Shown here: positions 9,326 to 18,382 of the stretch, piece after piece
How the letters are laid out: each line of letters begins with the position of its first letter
Position numbering within the stretch: position 1 is the stretch's first letter
Assembly: GCA_030684475.1 (NCBI GenBank)
Contig: JAUXWB010000180.1
Span: 1-41,968 of the forward strand
Origin: Reyranella sp.
GTDB lineage: Bacteria; Pseudomonadota; Alphaproteobacteria; Reyranellales; Reyranellaceae
Reading direction: 5' to 3'
Length of the DNA stretch: 41,968 nt
The notes under the pieces: generated by a model
The model's database searches: none
Seen by the model: the letters and a program-made list of their open reading frames with translations, nothing else
Told to the model about the DNA's origin: nothing
Made by a program: the position numbers and the translations under genes

Positions 9326-10648
9326 ATGCTGCCGCAGGAGATCATCCGCCGGAAACGCGATGGCCTGGAACTGTCGGCCGAGGAGATCGCCTTCATCGTG
9401 CGCGGCATCCACGACGGCAGCCTGAGCGAGGGTCAGGTGGCCTCCTTCGCCATGTCGGTGTTCTTCCGCGGCATGACCGTGCCGGAGCGCGTGGCGCTCA
9501 CGCTCGGCCTGGCGGGCTCGGGCATCACGCTCGACTGGCGTGACCTTGCGCTGCCCGGCCCGGTGATCGACAAGCACTCGAGCGGCGGTGTGGGCGACAA
9601 GGTGAGCCTGATGCTGGCACCGATCGTGGCGGCCTGCGGTGGCTTCGTGCCCATGATCTCCGGCCGCGGCCTCGGCCACACCGGCGGCACGCTCGACAAG
9701 CTCTCGTCGATCTCGGGCTACGAGACCCAGCCCGACATCGCGACCTTCCGGCGGGTCGTCCGCGAGGTCGGCTGCGCCGTGATCGGCCAGACCGACGATC
9801 TGGCGCCCGCCGACCGGCGCCTCTACGCCGTTCGCGACGTCACCGGCAGCGTCGAGTCGATCCCGCTTCTGGTGAGCTCGATCCTGTCCAAGAAGATTGC
9901 CGAGGGCCTCGACGGGCTGGTGATGGACGTCAAGTGCGGGTCCGGTGCGTTTTGCGACACTGAAGAGATGGCCCGCGACCTGGCGCAGAGCCTCGTGGTG
10001 GTGGCCAACCAGGCCGGCCTGCCGACCATCGCGCTGATCACCGACATGGACCGGGTTCTGGGCCGCGACGTCGGCAACGCCCTCGAGGTCATGGAGACCG
10101 TGGCTTACCTGACCGGCGCCGGCACGCGCGAGCCGCGCCTGCACGAGGTGACGATCGCGCTCGCCGGCGAGATGCTGGCCCTGGGTGGCCTGAGCCCTAC
10201 CGTGGCGGCCGGTCGCGCGCGCGCCGAGGCGGCGCTGGCCGACGGGCGGGCGGCGGAGGTCTTCGCCCGCATGGTGACGGCGCTGGGCGGTCCGACTGAT
10301 TTTCTCGAGCACACCGGCCGCTACCTGTCGCAGGCGCCGGTCATCAAGCCCTGCACGGCGGAGCGCACGGGCCACGTCACGGGCATGAATGCCCGCCAGG
10401 TCGGCATTGCCGTCGTGGCGCTGGGCGGTGGCCGCGCGCACGCCGACGACGCGATCGATCCTTCGGTCGGCCTCAGCGAGATGACCGACGTCGGCGTCGA
10501 GATCCGGCCGGGCAATCCGCTTTGCATCGTCCATGCCGCGAGCGATGCCGATGCCGATGCCGCCATCGCCCTCGTGCGCCAGGCCATTCGTATCGGCGAC
10601 GCACCGGTCGCCGAGCGCCCGGTTGTCCTGGAGCGTATCGTCCCATGA
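9326..10648 (+). CDS. deoA: Thymidine (pyrimidine-nucleoside) phosphorylase
   Basis: A 440-residue enzyme, the length of E. coli DeoA, that phosphorolyses thymidine/deoxyuridine to base and deoxyribose-1-phosphate. The phosphate-binding KHSSGGVGDK is at residues 83-92, and the family signature SGRGLGHTGGTLDK at 112-125 is intact. The KCGSGAFC and MDRVLGRDVGNA segments agree. It starts five bases after the PNP stop. Its own stop overlaps the next gene's ATG (ATGA). Some family members also accept uridine, which cannot be decided here. Confidence 0.93.
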   Translation: MLPQEIIRRKRDGLELSAEEIAFIVRGIHDGSLSEGQVASFAMSVFFRGMTVPERVALTLGLAGSGITLDWRDLALPGPVIDKHSSGGVGDKVSLMLAPIVAACGGFVPMISGRGLGHTGGTLDKLSSISGYETQPDIATFRRVVREVGCAVIGQTDDLAPADRRLYAVRDVTGSVESIPLLVSSILSKKIAEGLDGLVMDVKCGSGAFCDTEEMARDLAQSLVVVANQAGLPTIALITDMDRVLGRDVGNALEVMETVAYLTGAGTREPRLHEVTIALAGEMLALGGLSPTVAAGRARAEAALADGRAAEVFARMVTALGGPTDFLEHTGRYLSQAPVIKPCTAERTGHVTGMNARQVGIAVVALGGGRAHADDAIDPSVGLSEMTDVGVEIRPGNPLCIVHAASDADADAAIALVRQAIRIGDAPVAERPVVLERIVP

Positions 10649-11457
10649 GCGCGCCCGATCTGGCTGCGTACGAGCGCGACGGCCTTCTGGTGCTGGAAGA
10701 CTTCCTGCCGCCGGCCGACTGCGACGCCCTCCAGGCCCGTGCGGCGGAACTGGTGGCCGCTTTCGATCCCGGTCCGGCGCGCACGATCTTTTCAACGCGC
10801 GACCAGGGCCATGCCCGCGATCGCTACTTCCAGGAATCGGGCGGGGCGATCCGCTTCTTCTTCGAGGAGCAGGCGACGGACCAGCCGGTGCCGTTGGCCT
10901 TGAACAAGATCGGCCATGCACTGCACGACCTCGATCCCGTCTTTGACCGCATCTCGCGCCAGCCACGTCTGGCTCATCTCGCACAGGTCCTGGGCTTCGT
11001 CCGGCCGCTCCTGCTGCAGTCCATGTATCTCTTCAAGCAGCCGCAGATCGGCGCCGAAGTCGGCTGGCACCAGGACGCCGCCTATCTGCATACCCGGCCC
11101 TCGACCGTGACCGGCTTCTGGATCGCCCTCGACGACGCCGATCGGGACAATGGCTGCCTGATGGCCTTGCCGGGCGCCCATCGCGGGCCCTTGCGCGAAC
11201 GGTTCCTGCGCGAGGACGGCCGGATGGTCATCCGTCCGCTGAACGCCACGCCATGGCCCGATATCGCGCCGGTGGCGCTCGAGGCACGGCGTGGGACCCT
11301 GGTCGTCCTTCACGGCTTGCTGCCGCATGCCAGCGCCCCCAACCGCTCGTCGCGGCCCCGCCACGCCTATGCCTTGCATTTGATCGACGGTACGGCCGAC
11401 TATCCGGCGGACAACTGGCTGCAAAGGCCGGGCCTGCCGCTGCGAGGTTTTGCGTGA
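10645..11457 (+). CDS. Phytanoyl-CoA dioxygenase (PhyH) family protein
   Basis: A 270-residue Fe(II)/2-oxoglutarate dioxygenase of the PhyH family. Iron ligands are His142 and Asp144 in WHQDAAYLH and a distal His228 in HGLLPHASAPN. The following NRSSRPRHAY supplies the Arg expected to bind 2-oxoglutarate. The family hydroxylates very diverse small molecules. The name reflects fold, not substrate. It sits inside the nucleoside operon with ATGA overlap on deoA and GTGA overlap on the adenosine deaminase gene, so it is tightly coupled to nucleoside enzymes. By context its substrate may be a nucleoside or base, but that is inference. The ATG at 10645 was chosen for the overlap and the PhyH-typical N terminus. 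Confidence 0.88.
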   Translation: MSAPDLAAYERDGLLVLEDFLPPADCDALQARAAELVAAFDPGPARTIFSTRDQGHARDRYFQESGGAIRFFFEEQATDQPVPLALNKIGHALHDLDPVFDRISRQPRLAHLAQVLGFVRPLLLQSMYLFKQPQIGAEVGWHQDAAYLHTRPSTVTGFWIALDDADRDNGCLMALPGAHRGPLRERFLREDGRMVIRPLNATPWPDIAPVALEARRGTLVVLHGLLPHASAPNRSSRPRHAYALHLIDGTADYPADNWLQRPGLPLRGFA

Positions 11458-12413
11458 TTCCCAAGGTCGAACTGCACTGCCATCTTGAGGGGTCGATCGC
11501 GCCCGCGCTCGCGCGCGAACTGGCCGCCCGCAATGGCCTCGAGCTGCCGCAAGGCCTGTTCGACCGCGATGGCCACTATGTATTGCACGACTTCCTGAGC
11601 TTCCTCGCCGCCTACGACCGCGTTTGCACCGTGCTGCGCACGCCGCGTGATTTCGGCGACGTGATCTATTCGTACCTTGCAGGAGTGGCGGCCGAGGGCG
11701 CGATCTACGTCGAGATGTTCTGCTCGCCCGAACGGCCGGCGGCACTGGGTATTTCCTACGCAGCATGGGTCGAGGCGCTGGCCGAAGGCATCGACCGCGC
11801 CGAGCGCGAGTTCGGCATCGTCGGCCGCATCATCATCGTCTGCATCCGCCATCTCGGGCCCGACCGGGCGCTCGCGATGGCGGAGGGCATGATCGCCGAG
11901 CCGCATCCCTATGTCGTGGGTTTCGGCATGGGTGGCGACGAGGCGAAGTTCGAGGCTGCCGAGTTCGCGCCGGCCTACCGTCTGGTGCGCGACCACGGCT
12001 ACGGCTGCACCGTTCATGCCGGCGAGGTGCTCGGCCCGGAAAGCGTCTGGGCATCCATCAAGGCTCTGCCGGTGACCCGCATCGGCCACGGCGTGCGCTC
12101 GGCCGACGACCCCGCGCTGATGGCGGAATTGGCACGCCGGGGCACCGTCCTCGAGGTCTGCCCGGGCAGCAACGTTGCACTCGGACTGTACCCCGGCCGG
12201 GCCGCCCATCCGCTGCATCGCCTGATCGCCGCCGGTGTTGCCGTCACGCTCAATTCCGACGATCCGCCATTCTTCCACACGACACTCGGCAACGAGTATG
12301 ACAAGGCAGGCCTTGGCGAAGCGGCGTTGAGACATATCGCACGGACCGGGGTCGTGGCCTCCTTCGCCGACGAGGCGACCAAACGAAGACTGTTGAAGGA
12401 GATCGAGCCATGA
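11454..12413 (+). CDS. add: Adenosine deaminase
   Basis: A 319-residue zinc hydrolase of the adenosine/adenine deaminase family, converting adenosine or deoxyadenosine to inosine forms usable by the PNP encoded upstream. Metal and active-site motifs are VELHCHLEGS (His8, His10), TVHAGE (~188), RIGHGVRS and LNSDDPPFF (~267). Start is GTG at 11454 overlapping the dioxygenase stop as GTGA. The protein then begins directly at the family's IPKVELHCH. The adenine deaminase subgroup is an alternative, but neighbours favour the nucleoside. Confidence 0.92.
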   Translation: MIPKVELHCHLEGSIAPALARELAARNGLELPQGLFDRDGHYVLHDFLSFLAAYDRVCTVLRTPRDFGDVIYSYLAGVAAEGAIYVEMFCSPERPAALGISYAAWVEALAEGIDRAEREFGIVGRIIIVCIRHLGPDRALAMAEGMIAEPHPYVVGFGMGGDEAKFEAAEFAPAYRLVRDHGYGCTVHAGEVLGPESVWASIKALPVTRIGHGVRSADDPALMAELARRGTVLEVCPGSNVALGLYPGRAAHPLHRLIAAGVAVTLNSDDPPFFHTTLGNEYDKAGLGEAALRHIARTGVVASFADEATKRRLLKEIEP

Positions 12414-13267
12414 TCGCACGGACCGCTTTGGCGCTCGGCGCCGTTACTGCCGCGATCCTGTCATTGGGTGCGGCGCGGGCGCAGGACGCCTCGCCGCCGC
12501 ACGACATGCTGCTGTCCACCTTGTGGACGCAGCGTTCGGTCGAATACAAGGGCAATGCGCTCACGGTCTTCGCCCTGGCCCGCATCCGTCTCGACGAGGC
12601 GCTGGCCGACAAGAACTGGACGGCCTCGCCCGCGGAGCAGAAGGCCGATTATCAGGGCTTGCCGCCTGCCGTCATTCTCGACGTCGACGAGACCCTGGTC
12701 GACAACTCGCGCTACCAGGTCTGGATGCTGCGGAACAACCAGACCTTCAGCACCAAGACGTGGAACCAGTTCTGCGCCGCCCAGATCTCGACGGCGATTC
12801 CGGGCGCGCTGGAATTCACCAGGTACGCCGATTCCAAGGGCGTGAAGATCTTCTACATCACCAATCGCGGCGCCGAGACTGAGAAGGACACGCGTGAGAA
12901 CATGGCCAAGCTCGGCTTCCCGATGGGCGGCAACGTCGACACCTTCCTGATGCAGGGCGAGAAGCCGGAGTGGGGCGGCGCCAAGGGCACGCGTCGTGCC
13001 GTGGTGACCAAGGACTACCGGGTGCTGCTCAACATCGGCGACAATTTCGGTGATTTTGACGACCGCTCCCGCACCAGCGAGGCCGATCGGGCAAAGGCGT
13101 TCGAGTCCGACATGGCCTACTGGGGCCGGCAGTGGCTGATGATCGCCAATCCGACCTACGGCTCGTTCGACACGGCGCCGTTCGGCCACGACTTCAAGAA
13201 GACGCGCGAGCAACAGCGCAAGGCCAAGTGGGACGTGCTGGAGTCGTGGATCGGGCCCACGCCGTAG
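12410..13267 (+). CDS. Exported HAD-family acid phosphatase (e(P4)/class B-like)
   Basis: A 285-residue secreted phosphatase of HAD subfamily IIIB, related to lipoprotein e(P4), which dephosphorylates nucleotides in the periplasm. Signal peptide residues 1-24 end at AARA-QD. There is no lipobox Cys, so it is probably soluble. HAD motif I is DVDETLVD (nucleophile Asp91, acid/base Asp93), motif II lies in FYITNRG, and the distal acidic motif in NIGDNFGDFDD. It is the last gene of the operon, overlapping add by ATGA. The role is inferred to be converting external nucleotides to nucleosides for the transporter at the operon's start. Confidence 0.9.
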   Translation: MIARTALALGAVTAAILSLGAARAQDASPPHDMLLSTLWTQRSVEYKGNALTVFALARIRLDEALADKNWTASPAEQKADYQGLPPAVILDVDETLVDNSRYQVWMLRNNQTFSTKTWNQFCAAQISTAIPGALEFTRYADSKGVKIFYITNRGAETEKDTRENMAKLGFPMGGNVDTFLMQGEKPEWGGAKGTRRAVVTKDYRVLLNIGDNFGDFDDRSRTSEADRAKAFESDMAYWGRQWLMIANPTYGSFDTAPFGHDFKKTREQQRKAKWDVLESWIGPTP

Positions 13268-13406
13268 GGCTAGATCGCCGCTTCGGTCTCGGCGCAGAAA
13301 CAAAGAGGTCCGGCGCATCGGACGCGCCCGCAAATTGAATGTTCTCGAGGCGGACACCGATGCAAACGACGAGGCTGGTTTTGCCGCGCGCATTTCCAGT
13401 AAGCGG

Positions 13407-13898
13407 CTATTCCAGCAGCGACCGCAGCATCCAGGCCGTCTGCTCATGCACCGTGAGCCGCTGCGTCAACAGGTCGGCCGTCGGCTCGTCATTGGCCTTG
13501 TCGGCGAGCGGAAAGACTCCGCGCGCCGTCCGCGCCACGGCCTCGTGTCCGGTGACCAGGATGCGCACCATGTCCATCGCCTTGGAGGGCGTTGCCGGCA
13601 CGTCATCGAGGGAACTCAGTTTGCCGAACTGGGCATAGGAGCCAGGTGCTGCATGGCCCAGCGAGCGGATGCGCTCGGCGATGGGGTCCACTGCATTCCA
13701 CAGCTCGGTGTACTGCGTCATGAACATCGCATGCAACGAGGTGAACATCGGGCCGGTGACGTTCCAGTGGAAATTGTGCGTGGTCAGGTACAGCGTGTAG
13801 GTGTCGGCCAGCAGGTGGCTGAGGCCCCGCGAAATCTTGAGCCGGTCTGCTTCCGTGATGCCGATGGAGATGGTCGGTGCCTGCACGTTCTTTGCCAT
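13407..13898 (-). CDS. dps: Dps/ferritin-like DNA-protecting protein
   Basis: A 163-residue four-helix ferritin-like protein of the Dps family, which oxidises and stores iron and protects DNA under oxidative stress. Intersubunit ferroxidase residues are His44 (HNFHWNV), His56, Asp71 and Glu75 (DPIAER), with the spacing of E. coli Dps. The acidic position four residues after His56 is Met (HAMFM), so that ligand is absent or substituted. ATG 13898 has a GGAG ribosome site. An in-frame start at 13955 adds 19 unlikely residues. The gene stands alone between convergent and tandem neighbours. Confidence 0.92.
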   Translation of the reverse strand: MAKNVQAPTISIGITEADRLKISRGLSHLLADTYTLYLTTHNFHWNVTGPMFTSLHAMFMTQYTELWNAVDPIAERIRSLGHAAPGSYAQFGKLSSLDDVPATPSKAMDMVRILVTGHEAVARTARGVFPLADKANDEPTADLLTQRLTVHEQTAWMLRSLLE

Positions 13899-13968
13899 GA
13901 CTGCTCCGTAAAAATGATGTGTCGGGACAGTACCAAGCCAGTGTGGTGAGACCAATACATACGAAAGG

Positions 13969-15183
13969 CTACATCAAGCCGGGGTCGAGGGTGAAAAGCT
14001 CCTGGGCTTGGCCGACGCCGCGCAGCGCAAAGCGGCCGACCGATACCAGCCGGGCGCGCTCGGCGGTCGGCAAAGCCTCGGCGAAGGCCGTCGAGACGAG
14101 GACGGGGCGGTCGACCGAGCGGCACATCGAGGCGATGCGGCTGGTCTCGTTGACCGCGGGCCCGACGACGGTGAAGTCGAGCCGGTCGATGCTGCCGACG
14201 TTGCCGTAGAACACGTCGCCGATGTGCAGGCCGAGATAGACCGAGGTGACTGCCCGTTCCTCGGCCCGCCGCCGTTCGTTCAACGCCTGCACCCGCTTGC
14301 GCATGTCGGCCTCGGCCCGCAGCGCCTTGGCGCTGGCCGTTGCCGGATCCTCGGCGCGGAAGATCGCCAGCGTGCCGTCGCCGATCAGTTTCAGCACGTC
14401 GCCGCCGGCCTGCTGGATGGCGGTGATCACCGCCTCGGCGTAGTCGTTCAGCAACGGGATCACCTCGTCCGGCGTCGCGGTGTCGGTGATCTTGGTGTAG
14501 CCACGCAGGTCGGAGAACCACAGGACGGCGTCGATGCGGTCGGCGACGCCGCGCAGGATGCGGCCGCTCAGCACGCGCTTGCCGGCGTCGCGCCCGAGAT
14601 AGACGTCGACCAGCGTGCTGGCCACGCGCGCAAGTGCTGTGGCTTTGATGGCGAGCGCCAGCGGCGGCACCAGACGGCGCAACGCCACCAGGCCGGCATC
14701 GCTGAAGCCCTCGGGATGGCGCGTCATCCAGGACGAGTAGACGCAGTCCATTTCGCCGATGGTGTTGTCGTCGGCGAAGCGATGGACGAAGACGAGGTAG
14801 TCGGTGTGGCCGGCATCCTTCATCTCCTGGATGGCCGGGAAATCGGCGGCATCGCCGAAGCCGATGCGCCGGCGCAGCTCCTCCTCGCCGGTCTGCAGGA
14901 GATGGAAGAACGGGCTGCGCTGCCAGGTTTCGGCCCCCTCGCCCTGGTCGCTGCGGCCATATTCGACCATGGCAGGGTCATTCGATTCGTCGTCGCGCCA
15001 GCGGAAGACGCGGCCTTCATGGACGGGATGCAGCGTGTCGATGAGGGCGAGCCCGCGCGACAGGGAGAGACCGGCGGCGCGGCACTTCTCGCAAAACTCG
15101 CGCAGCAGATCCTCTTCCGTCATGCCGGCGAGGCCGCGGCGAACCACCCAACCGGCGATACGGACGATATCGGTATCTTTCAT
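13969..15183 (-). CDS. Class III adenylate/guanylate cyclase
   Basis: A 404-residue soluble nucleotide cyclase making a cyclic mononucleotide from ATP or GTP. The N-terminal ~200 residues form an uncharacterised hydrophilic module found in front of such cyclases. The catalytic domain spans ~217-400. Metal-binding Asp225 is in WFSDLRGYT and Asp269 in [11 protein letters not shown]. Transition-state Asn345 and Arg349 are in [10 protein letters not shown], so all essential residues are present. No transmembrane segments are visible, so it is cytoplasmic. It is divergent from the small 15249 gene and upstream of dps on the same strand. Adenylate is the more likely product, but substrate-selecting residues were not resolved. 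Confidence 0.9.
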   Translation of the reverse strand: MKDTDIVRIAGWVVRRGLAGMTEEDLLREFCEKCRAAGLSLSRGLALIDTLHPVHEGRVFRWRDDESNDPAMVEYGRSDQGEGAETWQRSPFFHLLQTGEEELRRRIGFGDAADFPAIQEMKDAGHTDYLVFVHRFADDNTIGEMDCVYSSWMTRHPEGFSDAGLVALRRLVPPLALAIKATALARVASTLVDVYLGRDAGKRVLSGRILRGVADRIDAVLWFSDLRGYTKITDTATPDEVIPLLNDYAEAVITAIQQAGGDVLKLIGDGTLAIFRAEDPATASAKALRAEADMRKRVQALNERRRAEERAVTSVYLGLHIGDVFYGNVGSIDRLDFTVVGPAVNETSRIASMCRSVDRPVLVSTAFAEALPTAERARLVSVGRFALRGVGQAQELFTLDPGLM

Positions 15184-15248
15184 GGACCCATATTTGTGTT
15201 GGCAGGCATTCCATCGTGCCCGAAGCTCGCGTGCAAGGAGAATGCCGA

Positions 15249-15581
15249 ATGAGCGCTCTGCCGAATTGCCTCCTGATCGTGACCGCCGAAGTCGACACCG
15301 AAGTCGAGGCCGACTGGAGCCGCTGGTACGACGACGTCCATCTGCCCGATGCGCTCGCCTGTCCCGGCGTGCTCGCCGGCCGCCGCTATGTGTCCTCGGG
15401 CGAGATCGCCGAGAGCGAGCGCGGCCAGAGCAGGCGCCGCCGCGCCACGCTCTACACCACGGTCTATGAGCTCGCCTCGCCCGCCGCGGTCGAGACCAAG
15501 GAGTTCACGGCGATGCGCGGTTGGGGGAGCTTCGCCCCGCACGTGCGCTCGCAGACCCGCATCGTCGTCGGTCTCCGATAA
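15249..15581 (+). CDS. Small dimeric alpha+beta-barrel protein
   Basis: A 110-residue protein with the pattern WSRWYDDVHLPDALACPGV followed by RRY, typical of small dimeric alpha+beta (ferredoxin-like) barrel proteins such as the DUF4286/EthD-like group. Such proteins often act as small-molecule isomerases or monooxygenases, but no catalytic function can be assigned. ATG 15249 was chosen because AAGGAG lies at about nine bases. A GTG at 15216 lacks such a site. It is divergent from the cyclase and converges with the gamma-glutamyltransferase-like gene (9 bases between). Confidence 0.75.
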   Translation: MSALPNCLLIVTAEVDTEVEADWSRWYDDVHLPDALACPGVLAGRRYVSSGEIAESERGQSRRRRATLYTTVYELASPAAVETKEFTAMRGWGSFAPHVRSQTRIVVGLR

Positions 15582-15590
15582 CGCCGAGCG

Positions 15591-17204
15591 CTAGGCCGGC
15601 ACGCAATACCCATCGCGGCGCGGATCGCAGCCGCCGGTGAAGGTGCCGGTCTCAGGATCGACCGCCACGCCCTGCATGCCGCCCACCTTCATCGTCCAGT
15701 CGGGGCCGCTGGAGAGGTCGTGGCCGCGCTTGCGCAGCTCGGCATGGACGTCGGCTTCTACTCGGCTCTCAAGCAGGACGGCGCGGCCGTCGGTGAGCCG
15801 CGCGCGCGGCGCCTCGATCGCCTGCTGCAGTGGCAGGCCATAGTCGGCGTAGTGCACGAAGGCCTGCGGCTGGGTCTGCAAAATGCCGTAGCTGCCAGGT
15901 GTGCCCAGCGCCAGCACGGGCTTGTCGTCTTGCGTCACGATCGAAGGTGCGACGCAGACCGGCATGGCGTCGCCCGGCTTCACACGGTTGGGGCTTCCGG
16001 GGGTCACGTCGGCCCAGTAGAGGAAATTGTTGAGGCAGACGCCGGTTCCCGGCACGACGACACCCGACCCGAACACTGCACCGAGGCTCTGCGTCACGCA
16101 GACCATGTTGCCGTGCCTGTCGGCGATCGAGAACGAGGTGGTGTGGCCTTCGATGGCCCCGTTCCTTGGCGGCGGCGTCCACTGCTCGGTCGGACCGTCG
16201 ACGGGTTTGCCGTCGCGCAAGCGGGCCCGCAGGCTCTCGACATGGCCCTCGGACAGGAGCTCGGCGAGCTTCTGCGGCGACGGCACGCCGTTGGCGATGC
16301 GGACTCCCGCGGCGATCCGGATGGCGCGCAGCACGGTGTCGACATGCTCGATGCCGTTGCGCGGCATTCTGGCGAGATCGAAGCCTTCGAGGATGCGCAA
16401 GGTGAGCAGATACTGGAAACCCTCGCAGGGTGGCGGCGGTACGTGCACGGTGCGACCGCGATAGGTGACCGATACCGGATCGATCCACTCCGTTTTGGCA
16501 TCCATCAGATCGTCCATGGTGAGGCAGCCGCCCAGTTCGTCCAGCCGCTCGATCAGCTTCTTGCCCAGCGCCCCGCCGTACAGCAGGCCGGGGCCCTCGG
16601 CCGCGAGCGCTTCGAGCGTCTTGGCGAGATCGGGCTGCTTCAGCACGGCGCCCAGCGCCGGTTTGCCGCCGCCGATGCCTTCCAGATAGACGCGCGACCA
16701 TTCGGGGTAGAGCTTGGACTGGCCGCGGAATTCCGGCGCGACGCCGCTGATCTCCTCGACGTTGAATTCGATCAGTGCGAAGCCGTCGCGGGCAATCGCG
16801 ACAGCCGGCGCAAAAAGCTCGGGCAGCTTCTTCGTGCCGTAGGTGCCCACCATCTCGCACCAGCCGGCAAGATTGCCCGGCGCCCCGACGGGAATGGCGC
16901 CGCGCAGGATCTGCGCCCGCGTGTTCAGCCGATCGATCGGGAATTTGCGTGGAATCCTGGTCATGAAATTGAGCGAGCGCACGCGCTTCTCGGCCGCGAC
17001 ATAGCAGGTTGCCAAGCCCTGGCCGGCCAGGCCCGACATGTAGGGTTCGACGACGTTCAGCGCCGCCGCTGTGGCCGCTGCGGCGTCGAAGGCGTTGCCG
17101 CCGTTGGCCAGGATGCGCGCACCGGTCGCTGCTGCCAGTGGATGGGCCGCCGCCACCATTCCGTGACGCGATGTGATGGTCGGACGCGTGCCGTGCTGCA
17201 ACAT
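15591..17204 (-). CDS. Gamma-glutamyltransferase-like Ntn hydrolase
   Basis: A 537-residue member of the gamma-glutamyltranspeptidase family, which self-cleaves to expose a catalytic Thr and transfers or hydrolyses gamma-glutamyl amides. The likely nucleophile is Thr355 in GHTTSFSIAD. GTGVCLNNF and LGTPGSYGI match the family's substrate-loop motifs. Two oddities are visible: the usual His in the T-[ST]-H motif is Ser, and the N terminus starts directly at the conserved TSRHGMVAAAHPLA with no signal peptide. It may therefore be a cytoplasmic member with another substrate. ATG 17204 follows a purine-rich GGAGAAGGA site. It is divergent from the LLM gene. Confidence 0.87.
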   Translation of the reverse strand: MLQHGTRPTITSRHGMVAAAHPLAAATGARILANGGNAFDAAAATAAALNVVEPYMSGLAGQGLATCYVAAEKRVRSLNFMTRIPRKFPIDRLNTRAQILRGAIPVGAPGNLAGWCEMVGTYGTKKLPELFAPAVAIARDGFALIEFNVEEISGVAPEFRGQSKLYPEWSRVYLEGIGGGKPALGAVLKQPDLAKTLEALAAEGPGLLYGGALGKKLIERLDELGGCLTMDDLMDAKTEWIDPVSVTYRGRTVHVPPPPCEGFQYLLTLRILEGFDLARMPRNGIEHVDTVLRAIRIAAGVRIANGVPSPQKLAELLSEGHVESLRARLRDGKPVDGPTEQWTPPPRNGAIEGHTTSFSIADRHGNMVCVTQSLGAVFGSGVVVPGTGVCLNNFLYWADVTPGSPNRVKPGDAMPVCVAPSIVTQDDKPVLALGTPGSYGILQTQPQAFVHYADYGLPLQQAIEAPRARLTDGRAVLLESRVEADVHAELRKRGHDLSSGPDWTMKVGGMQGVAVDPETGTFTGGCDPRRDGYCVPA

Positions 17205-17302
17205 ACTTCATCCTTCTCCCAGGGCTGGCGGATCGTGCCGATTAGACGCGGTCGCGGCCACAGCGAATTGCGCTAAGCTGCCGCGCAGGAGGAAACGGGC
17301 TC

Positions 17303-18382
17303 ATGCGCAGACTGGAATTCGGCTGGTTCCTGCCGACCGCCGGTGACACCACGGCCTACGGCCTCGCGAGTGCGCAGGTCGCGCCCTCCCTGCCGCTGTT
17401 CGACAAGATCGTTACCGCCGCCGAGACGGCGGGCTTCGAATACATGCTGGTGCCGGTACAGACCGCCTGCTGGGAGGCGTGGATTTCCAGCGCCATGATG
17501 GTGGCGCGCTCGAAGTCGATGCGCATGCTGGTGGCGGCGCGGCCGAGCTACATCAATCCGGTGCTGCTGGCGAAGATGATCAGCACCTTCGACCAGCTCT
17601 CGGGCGGCCGCATCTGCATCAACCTGATCGCGGGCCAAAGCGAGGCCGAGAACGCTTCCGAAGGCGTCAAGTGGGGCAAGGAAGAGCGCTACGAGATCAT
17701 GGACGAGGAGGTCTCGATCCTAAAGGCGCTGTGGACGACGCGCGGCCCGGTCGACTTCGAGGGCAAGTTCTATCAATTGAAGGGCGCGCAGATCCGGCCC
17801 TATCCACTGCAGCAACCCTATCCACGCTTCTATCTCGGCGGCGGCAGCAAGCAGGCCTGGGAGATTTCGGCCAAGCATTCCGACGTCCATCTCTTCTGGG
17901 GCGACACCTACGAGCGCATCCGCGCCAACATGGTGGAGATCAGGGCGATGGCGGCGCGCCACGGCCGCGAGAACGACATCGGTTTCGGCATGCGCCTGCA
18001 GGTCGTGTGCCGGTCGACCGAGAAGGAGGCATGGGACTTCGCCCACGGGTTGGTGGCCCATGCCAGCGAGGCGCAGAAGGCTTTCGTGAAGGAGCGCTTT
18101 GCCACTTCGGAAGCCAACCGTCGCGTCCGCGAACTGGCGGCGATCGGCGAGATCATCGAGCCGCATCTGTGGACCGGCATCACCCAGGTGCGGCCGGGCG
18201 CCGGCATCGCCGTGGTCGGCGATCCCGAGCAGTGCGCGGACACGCTGCAGAAGTTCATCGACCTCGGCTGCCATTCCTTCTGCCTGTCGGGCTACCTGCA
18301 CGACGAGGAGGCGGAGCGCTTCGGCAAGTGGGTGATGCCGATCCTGCGCGAGCGCAACCGCGAGCGCATGCTCGCGGCCTGA
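17303..18382 (+). CDS. LLM-class flavin-dependent monooxygenase (SsuD-like)
   Basis: A 359-residue luciferase-like monooxygenase resembling alkanesulfonate monooxygenase SsuD, an FMNH2-dependent TIM barrel that cleaves C-S or oxidises carbon substrates. Hallmarks are the N-terminal FGWFLPTAGDT, the central STFDQLSGGRICINLIAG, and PRFYLGGGS near residue 180. ATG 17303 is preceded by AGGAGG. Its stop overlaps the LysR gene's ATG (TGATG). No flavin reductase or sulfonate transporter lies next to it, so the substrate is open. The nearby selenoprotein and partner gene may belong to the same pathway. Confidence 0.9.
   Translation: MRRLEFGWFLPTAGDTTAYGLASAQVAPSLPLFDKIVTAAETAGFEYMLVPVQTACWEAWISSAMMVARSKSMRMLVAARPSYINPVLLAKMISTFDQLSGGRICINLIAGQSEAENASEGVKWGKEERYEIMDEEVSILKALWTTRGPVDFEGKFYQLKGAQIRPYPLQQPYPRFYLGGGSKQAWEISAKHSDVHLFWGDTYERIRANMVEIRAMAARHGRENDIGFGMRLQVVCRSTEKEAWDFAHGLVAHASEAQKAFVKERFATSEANRRVRELAAIGEIIEPHLWTGITQVRPGAGIAVVGDPEQCADTLQKFIDLGCHSFCLSGYLHDEEAERFGKWVMPILRERNRERMLAA

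Noticed and set aside
9317..10984. 555-codon open frame on the minus strand
   Set aside because: Antisense to deoA and the dioxygenase, with His/Arg/Gly-rich translation and no family features. This is a GC-rich shadow frame.
15720..17276. 518-codon open frame on the plus strand
   Set aside because: Antisense to the gamma-glutamyltransferase-like gene, with no recognisable domain.
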